From assembly GCF_937903345.1 (NCBI RefSeq), contig NZ_CALCZQ010000006.1, positions 1 through 37,470 of the forward strand: a stretch of 37,470 bases of DNA, given 5' to 3'. The stretch comes from an uncultured Emticicia sp. Lineage in GTDB: Bacteria; Bacteroidota; Bacteroidia; Cytophagales; Spirosomataceae. Both the position numbers and the translations under genes were made by a program. Each line of letters begins with the position of its first letter. Position 1 is the first letter of the stretch. Below, piece after piece: positions 10,243-18,715 of this stretch. The notes under the pieces are model-generated. The model was not told the DNA's origin, made no database searches, and worked only from the letters and a program-made list of their open reading frames with translations.

Positions 10243-11454
10243 TTGAGCTTAAAGAATAAAAAAATACTATTGGGCATTTCGGGGAGTATTGCAGCTTACA
10301 AATCGGCTTTATTGGTTAGATTGTTAGTTAAAGAAAAGGCAGACGTGAAAGTGATTATGACCGAATCAGCCAAAGACTTTATTACACCGCTGACGCTTTC
10401 TACACTTTCAAAAAATCCTGTTTTGTCAAGTTTCACTAAAGGTGATTCTGGAGAATGGAACAACCATGTAGAACTTGGACTTTGGGCTGATGTGATGATT
10501 ATTGCCCCTGCATCGGCCAATACACTTGCTAAATGTGCCAATGGTATTTGTGATAATTTGTTGATAGCCAGTTATTTATCAGCTAAATGTACGGTGTTTT
10601 TTGCACCAGCAATGGATTTGGATATGTATAAGCATCCAAGTACGATTGGAAATTTAAGTAAATTGACTTCTTATGGAAATCATATCATCAATGCCGGATT
10701 TGGTGAATTGGCAAGTGGTTTAATGGGTGAGGGGCGTTTGGCCGAACCCGAGCAAATTGTGTATGAATTGACTCGATATTTTTCAAAAATGACTGTTTTT
10801 GAAGGAAAAAAAGTATTGATTACAGCGGGGCCCACACAAGAGCCAATCGATCCCGTAAGATTTATTAGTAATCATTCATCAGGAAAAATGGGTTTTGCGA
10901 TTGCTGAAGCTTTTGAGATGGCTGGGGCAGAAGTAACGCTCGTTAGTGGTCCTGTTTCAATTGCATCGCCCAAGGGTGTGAAAGTCGAAAAAGTACAGTC
11001 GGCAAGACAAATGTTGGAAGCTACGGCCAAATATTTTGCAGAAAGCGATATTGTGGTGTTTTCAGCAGCCGTTGCTGATTATACACCTACGCACGTTGCG
11101 GATAAGAAAATTAAGAAAAACGAAGATGTTTCGTGCAGCGTTCAACTCAATATTGAACTCACCAAAACAACTGATATTGCTGCCACTTTGGGGCACCAGA
11201 AAAAAAGTGGTCAGATAATTGTAGGTTTTGCTCTCGAAACCGATAATGAATTTGAAAATGCGAAAGGAAAACTTGAACGCAAAAATTTTGACTTTATAGT
11301 TTTAAATTCATTACAAGATAGTGGAGCTGGATTTCGTTATGATACAAATAAAATCAAAATCATTAATCAAGAAGGTAAGATTTATGATTTTGACCTCAAA
11401 ACAAAAAAAGAGGTAGCTCAGGATATTTTGGCAACTATAAAGCATAAATTTTAA
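10243..11454 (+). CDS. coaBC: CoaBC: phosphopantothenoylcysteine decarboxylase / phosphopantothenate-cysteine ligase
   Basis: A bifunctional coenzyme A pathway enzyme of 403 residues. The N-terminal flavoprotein (CoaC) has GSIAAYKS (13-21), the catalytic-type His in NNHVELGLW (H75), PASANTLAKCANGICDNLL (89-107), the substrate loop PAMDLDMYKHP (122-132) and GELASGLMGEGRLAEP (154-169). The C-terminal CoaB part has ITAGPTQEPIDPVRFISN (193-210), SSGKMG, SAAVADYTP and a KLERKNFDFIVLN segment. E. coli Dfp uses Asn125 and Cys158; here those positions are Asp125 and Ser158, which I recall as usual in Bacteroidota. The start is a TTG: the next residues SLKNKKILLG match the usual N-terminus and no ATG lies nearby. 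It is followed 56 nt later by porD on the same strand. Confidence 0.93.
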   Translation: MSLKNKKILLGISGSIAAYKSALLVRLLVKEKADVKVIMTESAKDFITPLTLSTLSKNPVLSSFTKGDSGEWNNHVELGLWADVMIIAPASANTLAKCANGICDNLLIASYLSAKCTVFFAPAMDLDMYKHPSTIGNLSKLTSYGNHIINAGFGELASGLMGEGRLAEPEQIVYELTRYFSKMTVFEGKKVLITAGPTQEPIDPVRFISNHSSGKMGFAIAEAFEMAGAEVTLVSGPVSIASPKGVKVEKVQSARQMLEATAKYFAESDIVVFSAAVADYTPTHVADKKIKKNEDVSCSVQLNIELTKTTDIAATLGHQKKSGQIIVGFALETDNEFENAKGKLERKNFDFIVLNSLQDSGAGFRYDTNKIKIINQEGKIYDFDLKTKKEVAQDILATIKHKF

Positions 11455-11510
11455 AAAACTTAATAGAATGTTGGCATACATACAAAGACTAACTTCATTT
11501 AAAAATCTAT

Positions 11511-12413
11511 ATGAAAAAACTTGTATCATTAATATTAACAGCTTGTTCATTTGTAGGTAATGCCCAAGAAATTAACTGTAACGTAACGATAGTTTCTGAT
11601 CAGTTGCAGTCACAGCAAGCAGCTGAAAAGCAAGTTTTTGTTGATATGAAAACCTCTATCAGTGATTTTATCAATAATAAACGCTGGACAAATGATATTT
11701 ATAGTCAAGAGGAACGCATCAAATGTAATCTGATTATTACCTTTACAAAGTCACCGCAACAAAATGTTTATCAAGGTAATGCTCAGTTTCAAGTGATTCG
11801 TCCTGTCTATAATGCTACCTATGAAACTGTTTTGCTGAGCTATGTTGACCGAAATTTTAATATCTCGTTTACGCCTGAAGACCGTCAGATGAATTTTAAT
11901 GAACTTTCATTCACTAATAATCTCACGTCGATTTTGGGATTTTATTCGTTGATTGCTCTTACAGTTGACTATGATTCGTTCAGTAAATTAGGTGGAAATT
12001 CGTATTTGCAGCGAGCATATAATCTTGCTAACTTAGCTTCAAGTGCTGGACAAGGTGGATGGGAGCAGTCGGGAGACCAACGTAACCGGTATTGGTTGGT
12101 AGAAAATCTGCAAAATCAGCAGTTGTTGGCCTTCCGTGAAGGATTATATAATTATCACCGAATTGCTCTAGATAACTTCACAATTGACCCAGTTGGTGGA
12201 AGAAAACTAGTAATGGACTTCTTGAATTCGATTAAATCTATGCAACAATTAAAGACAAATTCTGTTCTTTTAAATAGTTTTATGAACGCCAAAAATCAAG
12301 AAATGGTTAATGTTTTTTCAGAAGCTACTAAAGACGAGAAACAAAAAGCATTTACATTACTTTCTTCCGTTGATCCTTCAAAAACAGAACTTTACCGAAA
12401 ATTAGTAAAATAG
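11511..12413 (+). CDS. porD: DUF4835 / type IX secretion component PorD
   Basis: A 300-residue exported protein with a signal peptide MKKLVSLILTACSFVGNAQ followed by EINCNVTIVSDQLQ, the typical mature start of the DUF4835 family. In Porphyromonas gingivalis this family is PorD, needed for the type IX secretion system. Other family marks are FINNKRWTNDIYSQEERIKC, LSYVDRNFNISFTPEDRQMNF and the aromatic-rich NLTSILGFYSLIALTVDYDSF region. The mature protein is expected in the periplasm or outer membrane. It follows coaBC in the same direction, an arrangement common in Bacteroidota, where recN often comes next; here a terminator and a convergent gene follow instead. Confidence 0.88.
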   Translation: MKKLVSLILTACSFVGNAQEINCNVTIVSDQLQSQQAAEKQVFVDMKTSISDFINNKRWTNDIYSQEERIKCNLIITFTKSPQQNVYQGNAQFQVIRPVYNATYETVLLSYVDRNFNISFTPEDRQMNFNELSFTNNLTSILGFYSLIALTVDYDSFSKLGGNSYLQRAYNLANLASSAGQGGWEQSGDQRNRYWLVENLQNQQLLAFREGLYNYHRIALDNFTIDPVGGRKLVMDFLNSIKSMQQLKTNSVLLNSFMNAKNQEMVNVFSEATKDEKQKAFTLLSSVDPSKTELYRKLVK

Positions 12414-12440
12414 TTGTTGTTCTGTTTTTTGATATAAAAT

Positions 12441-12470
12441 AGCCACTGCACAATTTATCGGACAGTGGCT
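12441..12470. terminator. Terminator hairpin between convergent porD and aldo/keto reductase
   Basis: AGCCACTG (12441-12448) pairs perfectly with CAGTGGCT (12463-12470) around a 14-nt loop and is followed on the plus strand by TTTTT. It sits 28 nt after porD and 10 nt beyond the stop of the minus-strand reductase, so it may end both transcripts. Confidence 0.8.
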
Positions 12471-12479
12471 TTTTACATA

Positions 12480-13433
12480 TTATTCATCCCAAAGGTTAGC
12501 AACTGTATAATCGCTACCTTCTAAACACCAGAAATCTCCTTTAATATATCTATAATGCTGGTCTAAGGCATTCATTGCTTCCATTTGTGATTGCGTAAGG
12601 TCAATAGCAGCTGCCGCCAAATTTTCAGCCATTCTCTGTGGATTGACTGATTTTGGAATCACTGAAGTCCCTCGACAAACTGCCCAAGCAAGCAACACCT
12701 GTGCTGGTGAACATGCTTTTTCGTTGGCAATATTTAAAATGGTCTTATTTTCAAAAAGCTTTGGTTCACCAACCGAAATTCTACTGGCTGGTCGGTCTGC
12801 CGAACCGAGTGGACAAAATGCTGTAAGAATGATTTTGTGCTCGTTGGCGAAATTTAAAATTTCTTCTTGTTGAAGAAAAGGGTGAAGCTCGAGTTGCAAA
12901 ACTTCGGGACTAACACCCGTATCCGCTGTAATTTGCTTTATTTTTTTGATACTGAAATTCGATACACCAATATGTTTTGTAAGGCCTTTTTGCTGCAAAT
13001 CAATCATTCCCTGCCACGTTTCCGAGAGCGAAACTTCTTTGAGACTAACCAAATGTTCGCTACTTTGTGGGTAGTCGATGTCATATCTGAGTACAATTGG
13101 CCAGTGAATCAGATAAAGGTCGAGGTAATCAAGTTGTAAATCATTTAGTGTAATCTCAATAGCTTCTTGAATGTTTTCTTTTTTATGACGATTATTCCAT
13201 AATTTTGAGGTAATCCAAAGTTCGTTTCGTTTTACTTCTCCTTCACCTATGGCATCAGCAATTGCCTGACCAATTTCTTTTTCGTTCCCATAAATAAAAG
13301 CACAGTCGAAATGTCGATAACCAAGCTTGATTGCTTCTCTGACAGCCTTATAAACTTCTCCTTTGGCCGACTTCCAAGTTCCTAAACCCAAAGCGGGCAT
13401 TTTATCCTTGTTCTTAAAACTTAAATATTTCAT
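12480..13433 (-). CDS. Aldo/keto reductase
   Basis: A 317-residue NAD(P)H-dependent (beta/alpha)8 oxidoreductase of the AKR family. Visible are PALGLGTW at the N-terminus, the catalytic tetrad elements Asp and Tyr in FDCAFIYGNE, Lys in ITSKLWNNR and His in DLYLIHWPI, and the cofactor-binding motif VIPKSVNPQRMAEN near the C-terminus. The substrate (aldehyde, ketone or sugar) cannot be told. The frame is open 39 codons further upstream, but that part runs through the perfect terminator at 13462-13491 and makes no protein-like sequence, so ATG 13433 (MKYLSFKNKDKMPALG) is the start. It lies downstream of the TIM-barrel gene on the same strand but is probably transcribed separately because of that terminator. 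Confidence 0.93.
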   Translation of the reverse strand: MKYLSFKNKDKMPALGLGTWKSAKGEVYKAVREAIKLGYRHFDCAFIYGNEKEIGQAIADAIGEGEVKRNELWITSKLWNNRHKKENIQEAIEITLNDLQLDYLDLYLIHWPIVLRYDIDYPQSSEHLVSLKEVSLSETWQGMIDLQQKGLTKHIGVSNFSIKKIKQITADTGVSPEVLQLELHPFLQQEEILNFANEHKIILTAFCPLGSADRPASRISVGEPKLFENKTILNIANEKACSPAQVLLAWAVCRGTSVIPKSVNPQRMAENLAAAAIDLTQSQMEAMNALDQHYRYIKGDFWCLEGSDYTVANLWDE

Positions 13434-13461
13434 TTTTATTTCTTTGGCGTTGATTTTATGT

Positions 13462-13491
13462 AAAAAGAGGAGATTTGGGCCTCCTCTTTTT
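13462..13491. terminator. Perfect 11-bp terminator between TIM-barrel gene and aldo/keto reductase
   Basis: AAAAAGAGGAG (13462-13472) and CTCCTCTTTTT (13481-13491) form a perfect stem with an 8-nt loop; the U tract is present on either strand. It lies 69 nt past the stop of the minus-strand gene at 13560 and 29 nt before the reductase start, so it most likely ends transcription of the upstream gene. Confidence 0.85.
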
Positions 13492-13559
13492 AAATTATTT
13501 CCTTGAATATATTCTAATTTTTTGCTAGAATAAAATTTAACAACTTTCAAAATAAGAAA

Positions 13560-14462
13560 TCAATATTTCCATTTTTTCATAATGGCCAAATCTTCTTTCA
13601 TGCAATCAAGCGGAGCTTTTCCTTGATAAGATTCTTGTTCTATGATAAACTGAGTAGTACCACCTGATTTTTTGCCCATATCAATGATTTCTTTTACACC
13701 GATTACACCTGTGCCGAGAATCGCACTTTCCCAACCGATGTGTTCAGTATTGCTCTTGATTTCATCTTTCACGTGCATCAATTCAAATCTGCCTGGATAT
13801 TGTTTTAATAAATCCGCCGCACGTCCACCACCACCATACATATTACCAATATCGAGTTGTTGTGCAACCAAACTTGGGTCGGTGTTTTGCATAATTATAT
13901 CATAAACCTTAATGCTGCTGAGTTTCAAACTAAATTCAAAGTCGTGGTTGTGATATCCAAACTTCATACCTGATTTTTGGCAAAGTTCTCCCGACTTATT
14001 GAACACATCCATAAAGTATTTTAATTGCTCTAAATCTTTACGCATACTCATATCAAGTGATGGGCTAATTACATATTTTTGTCCACAAATGGCAGCATCT
14101 TCTACTGTTTGTTTCCACGAATTTGTAAAATCCTTTTTGTCTTCATCCCAGTGTTTTTTGCCCATTACAGTATGCCCGCTTGGCATTTTTAGACCCAAAT
14201 CGTCTAAGATTTTACGGAATTCTTTGGCCGAATATCCATAAAATTTACGATCAATGTAATTAGCATGTTCTACGTGTGTATAACCCATTTCTGCCAATTT
14301 CTTTAGGCCGTTAATTGGGTCTTTTTTCATATCTTCTCTGATAGAATAAAGTTGCACACCCACCACGTGTTTTTCTTTTTTAGCAGCAAACAAATCGCTC
14401 GAAAATGCGGCTACAGTTGTCAGTGCAAAAGCACCTTTATGAAGAAATTCTCTTCTTTCCAT
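13560..14462 (-). CDS. Tat-exported sugar phosphate isomerase/epimerase-like TIM barrel
   Basis: 300 residues. The N-terminus MERREFLHKGAFALTTVAAFS has a twin-arginine motif (RREFL) and a hydrophobic stretch, pointing to Tat export. The rest is a xylose-isomerase-like TIM barrel (AP_endonuc_2 superfamily): GVQLYSIREDM, GYTHVEHANY, GYHNHDFEF, QLDIGNMYGGGG, MHVKDEI and FIIEQESY supply the usual Glu, His and Asp metal ligands. Such proteins act on sugars or inositols; the exact substrate is unknown. It follows the LMW-PTP-like gene by 86 nt on the same strand and is closed by the terminator at 13462-13491. Confidence 0.87.
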   Translation of the reverse strand: MERREFLHKGAFALTTVAAFSSDLFAAKKEKHVVGVQLYSIREDMKKDPINGLKKLAEMGYTHVEHANYIDRKFYGYSAKEFRKILDDLGLKMPSGHTVMGKKHWDEDKKDFTNSWKQTVEDAAICGQKYVISPSLDMSMRKDLEQLKYFMDVFNKSGELCQKSGMKFGYHNHDFEFSLKLSSIKVYDIIMQNTDPSLVAQQLDIGNMYGGGGRAADLLKQYPGRFELMHVKDEIKSNTEHIGWESAILGTGVIGVKEIIDMGKKSGGTTQFIIEQESYQGKAPLDCMKEDLAIMKKWKY

Positions 14463-14548
14463 AATTAGATTGTTTAATTTTGATAGTTTATGGTTGAAAT
14501 TTCAATAAAATTATTAAATACTATAAATGAAGTAATTGTTTAAACGTA

Positions 14549-14866
14549 CTACAAATAGGCTGAAACTGAAAGTTTTATTAAATCTACTAATTCTTCATCC
14601 ATAAATTGATATTCGTCAGGAATATCTAGAACAATTAATTCTTTTTCATCGACAACTGTAGCAAATCTTTGTTCGATTCGGTCTTTGTGCTTTTTTTCCA
14701 TTACAAAGATTATATCAGCCCAGTTAATTAGCTTTTCGGTAAGTTTTATGCGTGCTGAAGGCTCGGTTCCAGCCGACTTTGCTTGATGTTCTTGGCTATT
14801 TTTAAATATTTCTTCAGCTGTTGGGCTTCGCCATTGATTCCTGCTACATACAAAAAGTAGATTCAT
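14549..14866 (-). CDS. Small LMW protein-tyrosine-phosphatase-like protein
   Basis: 105 residues. The N-terminus MNLLFVCSRNQWRSPTAE contains the phosphatase P-loop CX5RS (C7, R13, S14) after a hydrophobic strand, and SAGTEPSA and WADIIFVMEKKH are further low-molecular-weight PTP features. It is shorter than classical LMW-PTPs (about 150 aa) and belongs to the compact version of about 105-110 aa found in many bacteria; the C-terminal DIPDEY may supply the general-acid Asp. Its substrate is unknown. It starts 25 nt after the stop of the DUF1549/DUF1553 gene on the same strand, so cotranscription is likely, though no functional link is obvious. Confidence 0.82.
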   Translation of the reverse strand: MNLLFVCSRNQWRSPTAEEIFKNSQEHQAKSAGTEPSARIKLTEKLINWADIIFVMEKKHKDRIEQRFATVVDEKELIVLDIPDEYQFMDEELVDLIKLSVSAYL

Positions 14867-14891
14867 TTAATGTATTTTTTTGAATAATTGT

Positions 14892-17639
14892 TTACTCTTT
14901 CGTTACAACCTCATCTAAATTAAGCATAGCATTGGCCGTAACTGCCATTGCTGCCAAGGATGGCGAAGTATCGGAGCGACCAAAAAACTTATAAGCCTCT
15001 ACCGGATTTTTACGATATTGCTTCTCAGTTTGCTGATAAAGTTTTGTGAGAATTTTCAGCTCCTGACTGTCAATATCTCGCATCATAATTTTATTAAATC
15101 CCGCCTGAATTTGTTGCTCAGGTGTTTTCCCCGTCTTCATCATACCTTTTGCCAACTCTTGGGCTGCTTCTACATATGAAGGGTCGTTTAGGGTTATGAG
15201 TGCTTGTAAAGGTGTATTTGTGCGTAAGCGTCTAGACTGACAAAATTCTCGACTCGGTGCATCAAATGACATCATCGATGGATAAGGCGAAGTTCGTTTC
15301 CAAAAGGTATAGATGGCACGGCGATATTTATCTTCCCCTTTTGAAGTATTCCAAGATTCACCACTCCAAGGCGAAGCCCACATTCCTTCTGGTTGATAAG
15401 GCATTACACTTTTACCAAACATTTTCTTAGATAAAAGCCCACTTACTAATAAGGCTTGGTCTCGTACTTGTTCGGCCGAAAGTCTAATTCTTGGGCCACG
15501 AGCCAAAAATTTGTTAGTTGGGTCTTTTTCAACTAAAGTTTGATTGACGGCTGAAGATTGGCGGTAAGTGCCTGACATTACCATCATTTTGAGCAATTTC
15601 TTCATACTCCATTTCATGTCATCTTGAAATGTAACGGCCAGATAATCAAGCATTTCGGGGTGCGATGGAGCAAAGCCTTGCGTTCCAAAATCTTCAACCG
15701 TTTCTACGATTCCAATTCCGAAAAGTTGTTCCCAAAAACGATTCACAATTACTCTTGCTGTAAGTGGGTTTCTTCCATCGACCAGCCACTTGGCAAAACC
15801 CAATCTATTGCGAGGATAATCTTTTGGCATTTCCGATAAATATTTAGGTACATCAGGTTTTACTTCTTTACCTTTTACGAGCCAATTACCACGTTCAAAA
15901 ATATGTTGTTTACGAGCCAAATCACCTGTGCCTTCAACCAAAATCGGACTGTAATCAGCTTTTGCGTTTAAAATTTCTTTATATTTTGTTTCAATGGCTT
16001 GATAATCTGTTGTTTCTGCAAAACTGCTTTGAAATGCAACCCATTTGATTTGCAACCACTCTTTGGGTGTTTTTGGGTTTGTGAATACAAAATATAAATC
16101 ATGCTTGCCTTCTAATTTTGGTAAATTATAAAACATTACTGTGTCACGGGTCTTGAATATGGGAATGTTTACCAAAATTTTACCTTTTAAAGTATTATCT
16201 CTTATAAGCAAAGTGCCTTTTTCATTACCTGTATTAAATGTTATTAACATTCTGTTTTTACCAGTTAGCGTAATGTTCCTAAGCCTTCCGTAGCCAGTAT
16301 GTTGAAGTCCCAAAAATTTGGCATCAAGTAATGAAGAAGTACCAGGTGATAATTGCTCGATAGCGTGCGAATTGATTTTTGGTTCTAAAACACGGGCAAA
16401 ATGCTCAAATTCTTGTGCCTTTTGGTGCGAACTTTTGCTCAAAATATATTTTTTTATTTCTTGAATCTTGCTTGAATCTTCCTTTTTGTAGAATCTTAAA
16501 TAAGGCGTTTCACTCACTACATCTTCATCACGAGTATTGTTGAAAAACGCCATCGTTTTATAATATTCTTCATGTACAAAAGGGTCATAAGGATGGGTGT
16601 GGCACTGTACACAAGCCATCGTTGTGCCTTGCCAAACATCAAAAGTAGTGCTTACTCTGTCAATAAGAGCCGCTACTCTGAACTCTTCATCCACTGTTCC
16701 GCCCTCGTCGTTGGTCATTGTGTTTCGGTGAAAAGCCGTTGCAATTAGTTGATTATCAGATGGACTTGGCAATAAATCACCAGCCAATTGCTCAATCGTA
16801 AATTGATCGAATGGTTTATCTTCGTTAAAAGCATTGATTACATAATCTCGGTATCGCCAAATATTTCGGTAAACATCACGCTCGTAGCCTTTGGTATCGG
16901 CGTAACGAGCTAAATCAAGCCACATTGCTGCCCAACGTTCGCCATACGCGGGTGAGTCGAGAAGCTGATTTACCACTTTTTCGTAGGCATTTTCAGATTC
17001 ATCTTTCAAGAAATCTTGTAATTGCTGCTCAGTAGGAGGGAGGCCAGTTAAATCTAAATAAACTCTCCGCAATAAGGTCCCTTTTTCAGCTTCGGGTGCA
17101 TGTGAAAGTCCTTCTTTTTTAAGTTTATCCAATACAAAATGGTCGATTTCGTTTTTTGAAAATCGAGTTTCATCATCTTTAAAGAGACCTATTCGTGAAA
17201 AAAATCCACCAACGGATGGAACACTTGGTTTTTCGGGTTTTTGATAAGCCCAATGTTTGCCCCATTTTGCTCCACCATCAATCCATTTTTTTAGTATTTC
17301 AATTTCTTCTTCCTTCAGAGGCTCTTCATTTTTTGGCATTCGCTCATCTAAATCACTCGTAATGAGGCGTTTATAAAATTCAGAATGTTCAGCATCGCCA
17401 GCCACAATAGCAATTTTTCCAGATTTTCCTTTTGTATTTATGGCTTCGTGTGAAAATAAAAAGCTTAGATTGGCTGCTTTTTTCACACCTCCATGACAAG
17501 CCACGCAGTGTTTGTTCAAAATTGGCTTTACTTCGGTATTAAAATCAACCTCATCTTTGAATGGGTTGAAACTAAAAGCCATTGAGCCAATGACCGCAGC
17601 AGCGGAAACACTAATAAGTAGAATTTTTGAACGTTTCAT
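14892..17639 (-). CDS. PSCyt1/DUF1549/DUF1553 cytochrome c-domain protein
   Basis: 915 residues with an N-terminal hydrophobic export signal (MKRSKILLISVSAAAVIGSM). A PSCyt1-type cytochrome c segment has CVACH (C45, C48, H49). DUF1549 (PSCyt2) starts at about 160 (NEIDHFVLDKLKKEG, RRVYLDLTGLPPT), with a second CxxCH, CVQCHTHPYDPF, near 345. A central beta-rich insert (about 440-545), ending HDLYFVFTNPKT and QIKWVAFQSS, looks like a CBM6-type sugar-binding module. DUF1553 (PSD1) occupies the C-terminal third (NPLTARVIVNRFWEQLFG, RRLRTNTPLQALITLNDP). Such proteins are abundant in Planctomycetes and some Bacteroidota and are thought to act in periplasmic sugar or polysaccharide oxidation; usually a DUF1501 gene is the partner, but none is adjacent here. 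Confidence 0.9.
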   Translation of the reverse strand: MKRSKILLISVSAAAVIGSMAFSFNPFKDEVDFNTEVKPILNKHCVACHGGVKKAANLSFLFSHEAINTKGKSGKIAIVAGDAEHSEFYKRLITSDLDERMPKNEEPLKEEEIEILKKWIDGGAKWGKHWAYQKPEKPSVPSVGGFFSRIGLFKDDETRFSKNEIDHFVLDKLKKEGLSHAPEAEKGTLLRRVYLDLTGLPPTEQQLQDFLKDESENAYEKVVNQLLDSPAYGERWAAMWLDLARYADTKGYERDVYRNIWRYRDYVINAFNEDKPFDQFTIEQLAGDLLPSPSDNQLIATAFHRNTMTNDEGGTVDEEFRVAALIDRVSTTFDVWQGTTMACVQCHTHPYDPFVHEEYYKTMAFFNNTRDEDVVSETPYLRFYKKEDSSKIQEIKKYILSKSSHQKAQEFEHFARVLEPKINSHAIEQLSPGTSSLLDAKFLGLQHTGYGRLRNITLTGKNRMLITFNTGNEKGTLLIRDNTLKGKILVNIPIFKTRDTVMFYNLPKLEGKHDLYFVFTNPKTPKEWLQIKWVAFQSSFAETTDYQAIETKYKEILNAKADYSPILVEGTGDLARKQHIFERGNWLVKGKEVKPDVPKYLSEMPKDYPRNRLGFAKWLVDGRNPLTARVIVNRFWEQLFGIGIVETVEDFGTQGFAPSHPEMLDYLAVTFQDDMKWSMKKLLKMMVMSGTYRQSSAVNQTLVEKDPTNKFLARGPRIRLSAEQVRDQALLVSGLLSKKMFGKSVMPYQPEGMWASPWSGESWNTSKGEDKYRRAIYTFWKRTSPYPSMMSFDAPSREFCQSRRLRTNTPLQALITLNDPSYVEAAQELAKGMMKTGKTPEQQIQAGFNKIMMRDIDSQELKILTKLYQQTEKQYRKNPVEAYKFFGRSDTSPSLAAMAVTANAMLNLDEVVTKE

Positions 17640-17665
17640 AGATGTCTATACAAGTCTGAATTTGA

Positions 17666-17673
17666 CAAATTTA
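17666..17673 (-). promoter_or_regulatory. Possible Bacteroidota -7 box for the cytochrome-domain gene
   Basis: On the minus strand TAAATTTG matches TAnnTTTG, 26 nt upstream of the ATG at 17639. No clear TTTG lies at the expected -33 distance, so this is a weak call. Confidence 0.3.
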
Positions 17674-17908
17674 ATACTTTCGGGTTAAATTCATATAAAA
17701 ATGTTGTGAGAATAATTTATTATCAAAAAATCATCACTAATTTTAGCCATTCGACACACCTTTTCCTTGGATTGTATGAAATGATTTGTGGAATCTCTGA
17801 AGTACATGAAATTTGTATCACTTTACTGCTTTAGGCTGTAAGTTAATATATTATAATGATTAAAAAAATGCATTAATCAGACAGCATAAATTATAAACTA
17901 AGAAAAAG

Positions 17909-18574
17909 ATGAGTGATTTTTTATCAAAACTGAAAGATATTTTTATTGTTCAAACGCCTTCTGATGGTAACCCTTCCGAAGCCACCTCTACAAAAAATGA
18001 TTCAAACAATAAACTCGCAGTAATAACAGCTAAAACAGATACAGAAATATCAAAGGGTAAAGTGTCTGACAAGTTTTACGAGATTTTGTTTGGAGCTATG
18101 GAAACAAATAATCAACCTGGATTTGACTATTTTGAGTACAAAAAGTCTTTGCAGACACTTTCTAAATTACCAATGGATGAAGCAACTCGATATAGTTCGG
18201 CTTATGCGGCAGCACAAGCAATGGGGGTTTCGAGTCAGGTTTTGAATGATTCGGCACAGTTTTATTTGAATGTACTCATGAAAGAAGATTCAAGATTTCA
18301 AGAGTCGGTCAATATTCAACGCCAGAAGCAAATTGGAAGTAAAGAAAAATCAATTATGGACCTCGACGCCACCATTAAAGCCAAAGGAGACCAAATTGCT
18401 AAATTAACACAAGAAATAATTGCTCATCAAGAAGATATGGAGAAAATGAAAGCTGAAATTTCTGAGGCAGTCGTAAAAATAGAAACAACCTTGAATGATT
18501 TTCATGCAACATATAGCGATCTAATTAATCAGATCGGGCAGGATATTGAGAATATGAAGAAGTATTTGAAGTAG
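17909..18574 (+). CDS. Hypothetical coiled-coil protein next to a PspA-like membrane protein
   Basis: 221 residues with no signal peptide or membrane span, so probably cytoplasmic. I do not recognise a family. Residues 1-50 are polar and low in complexity (SDGNPSEATSTKNDSNN). Residues 55-135 form a helical domain (DKFYEILFGAMETNNQPGFDYFEYKKSL, AYAAAQAMGVSSQVLNDSAQFYLNVL). Residues 140-221 are a continuous heptad-like coiled coil (KAKGDQIAKLTQEIIAHQ through GQDIENMKKYLK). It is followed on the same strand by the membrane-anchored PspA-like gene 141 nt later. The pair may work together at the membrane; this is inference from adjacency and shared coiled-coil nature. Confidence 0.7.
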   Translation: MSDFLSKLKDIFIVQTPSDGNPSEATSTKNDSNNKLAVITAKTDTEISKGKVSDKFYEILFGAMETNNQPGFDYFEYKKSLQTLSKLPMDEATRYSSAYAAAQAMGVSSQVLNDSAQFYLNVLMKEDSRFQESVNIQRQKQIGSKEKSIMDLDATIKAKGDQIAKLTQEIIAHQEDMEKMKAEISEAVVKIETTLNDFHATYSDLINQIGQDIENMKKYLK

Positions 18575-18684
18575 TAAGTGTAGTTTTATTCGAAAATAAA
18601 AATTTACATTTTCAATTTTTCATTGCATATTACCAAAACTAAGGAGAGAATTGCCTCTTTCTCTTTTCAATCAAAAACAAAACT

Positions 18685-18696
18685 CCCCTTTAGGGG
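18685..18696. repeat. CCCCTTTAGGGG intergenic hairpin
   Basis: A GC-rich hairpin, CCCC-TTTA-GGGG, followed by CTGGGGG, stands out in AT-rich DNA 20 nt before the PspA-like gene start. Similar short C-rich/G-rich motifs recur between genes in many Bacteroidota genomes. It could affect translation of the next gene or be a remnant of a dispersed repeat. Confidence 0.4.
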
Positions 18697-18715
18697 CTGG
18701 GGGTAATCTTTAACA

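Noticed and set aside
13434..13550. 39-codon N-terminal extension of the aldo/keto reductase
   Set aside because: It runs through a perfect terminator hairpin and does not resemble the family; the ATG at 13433 begins at the conserved N-terminus.
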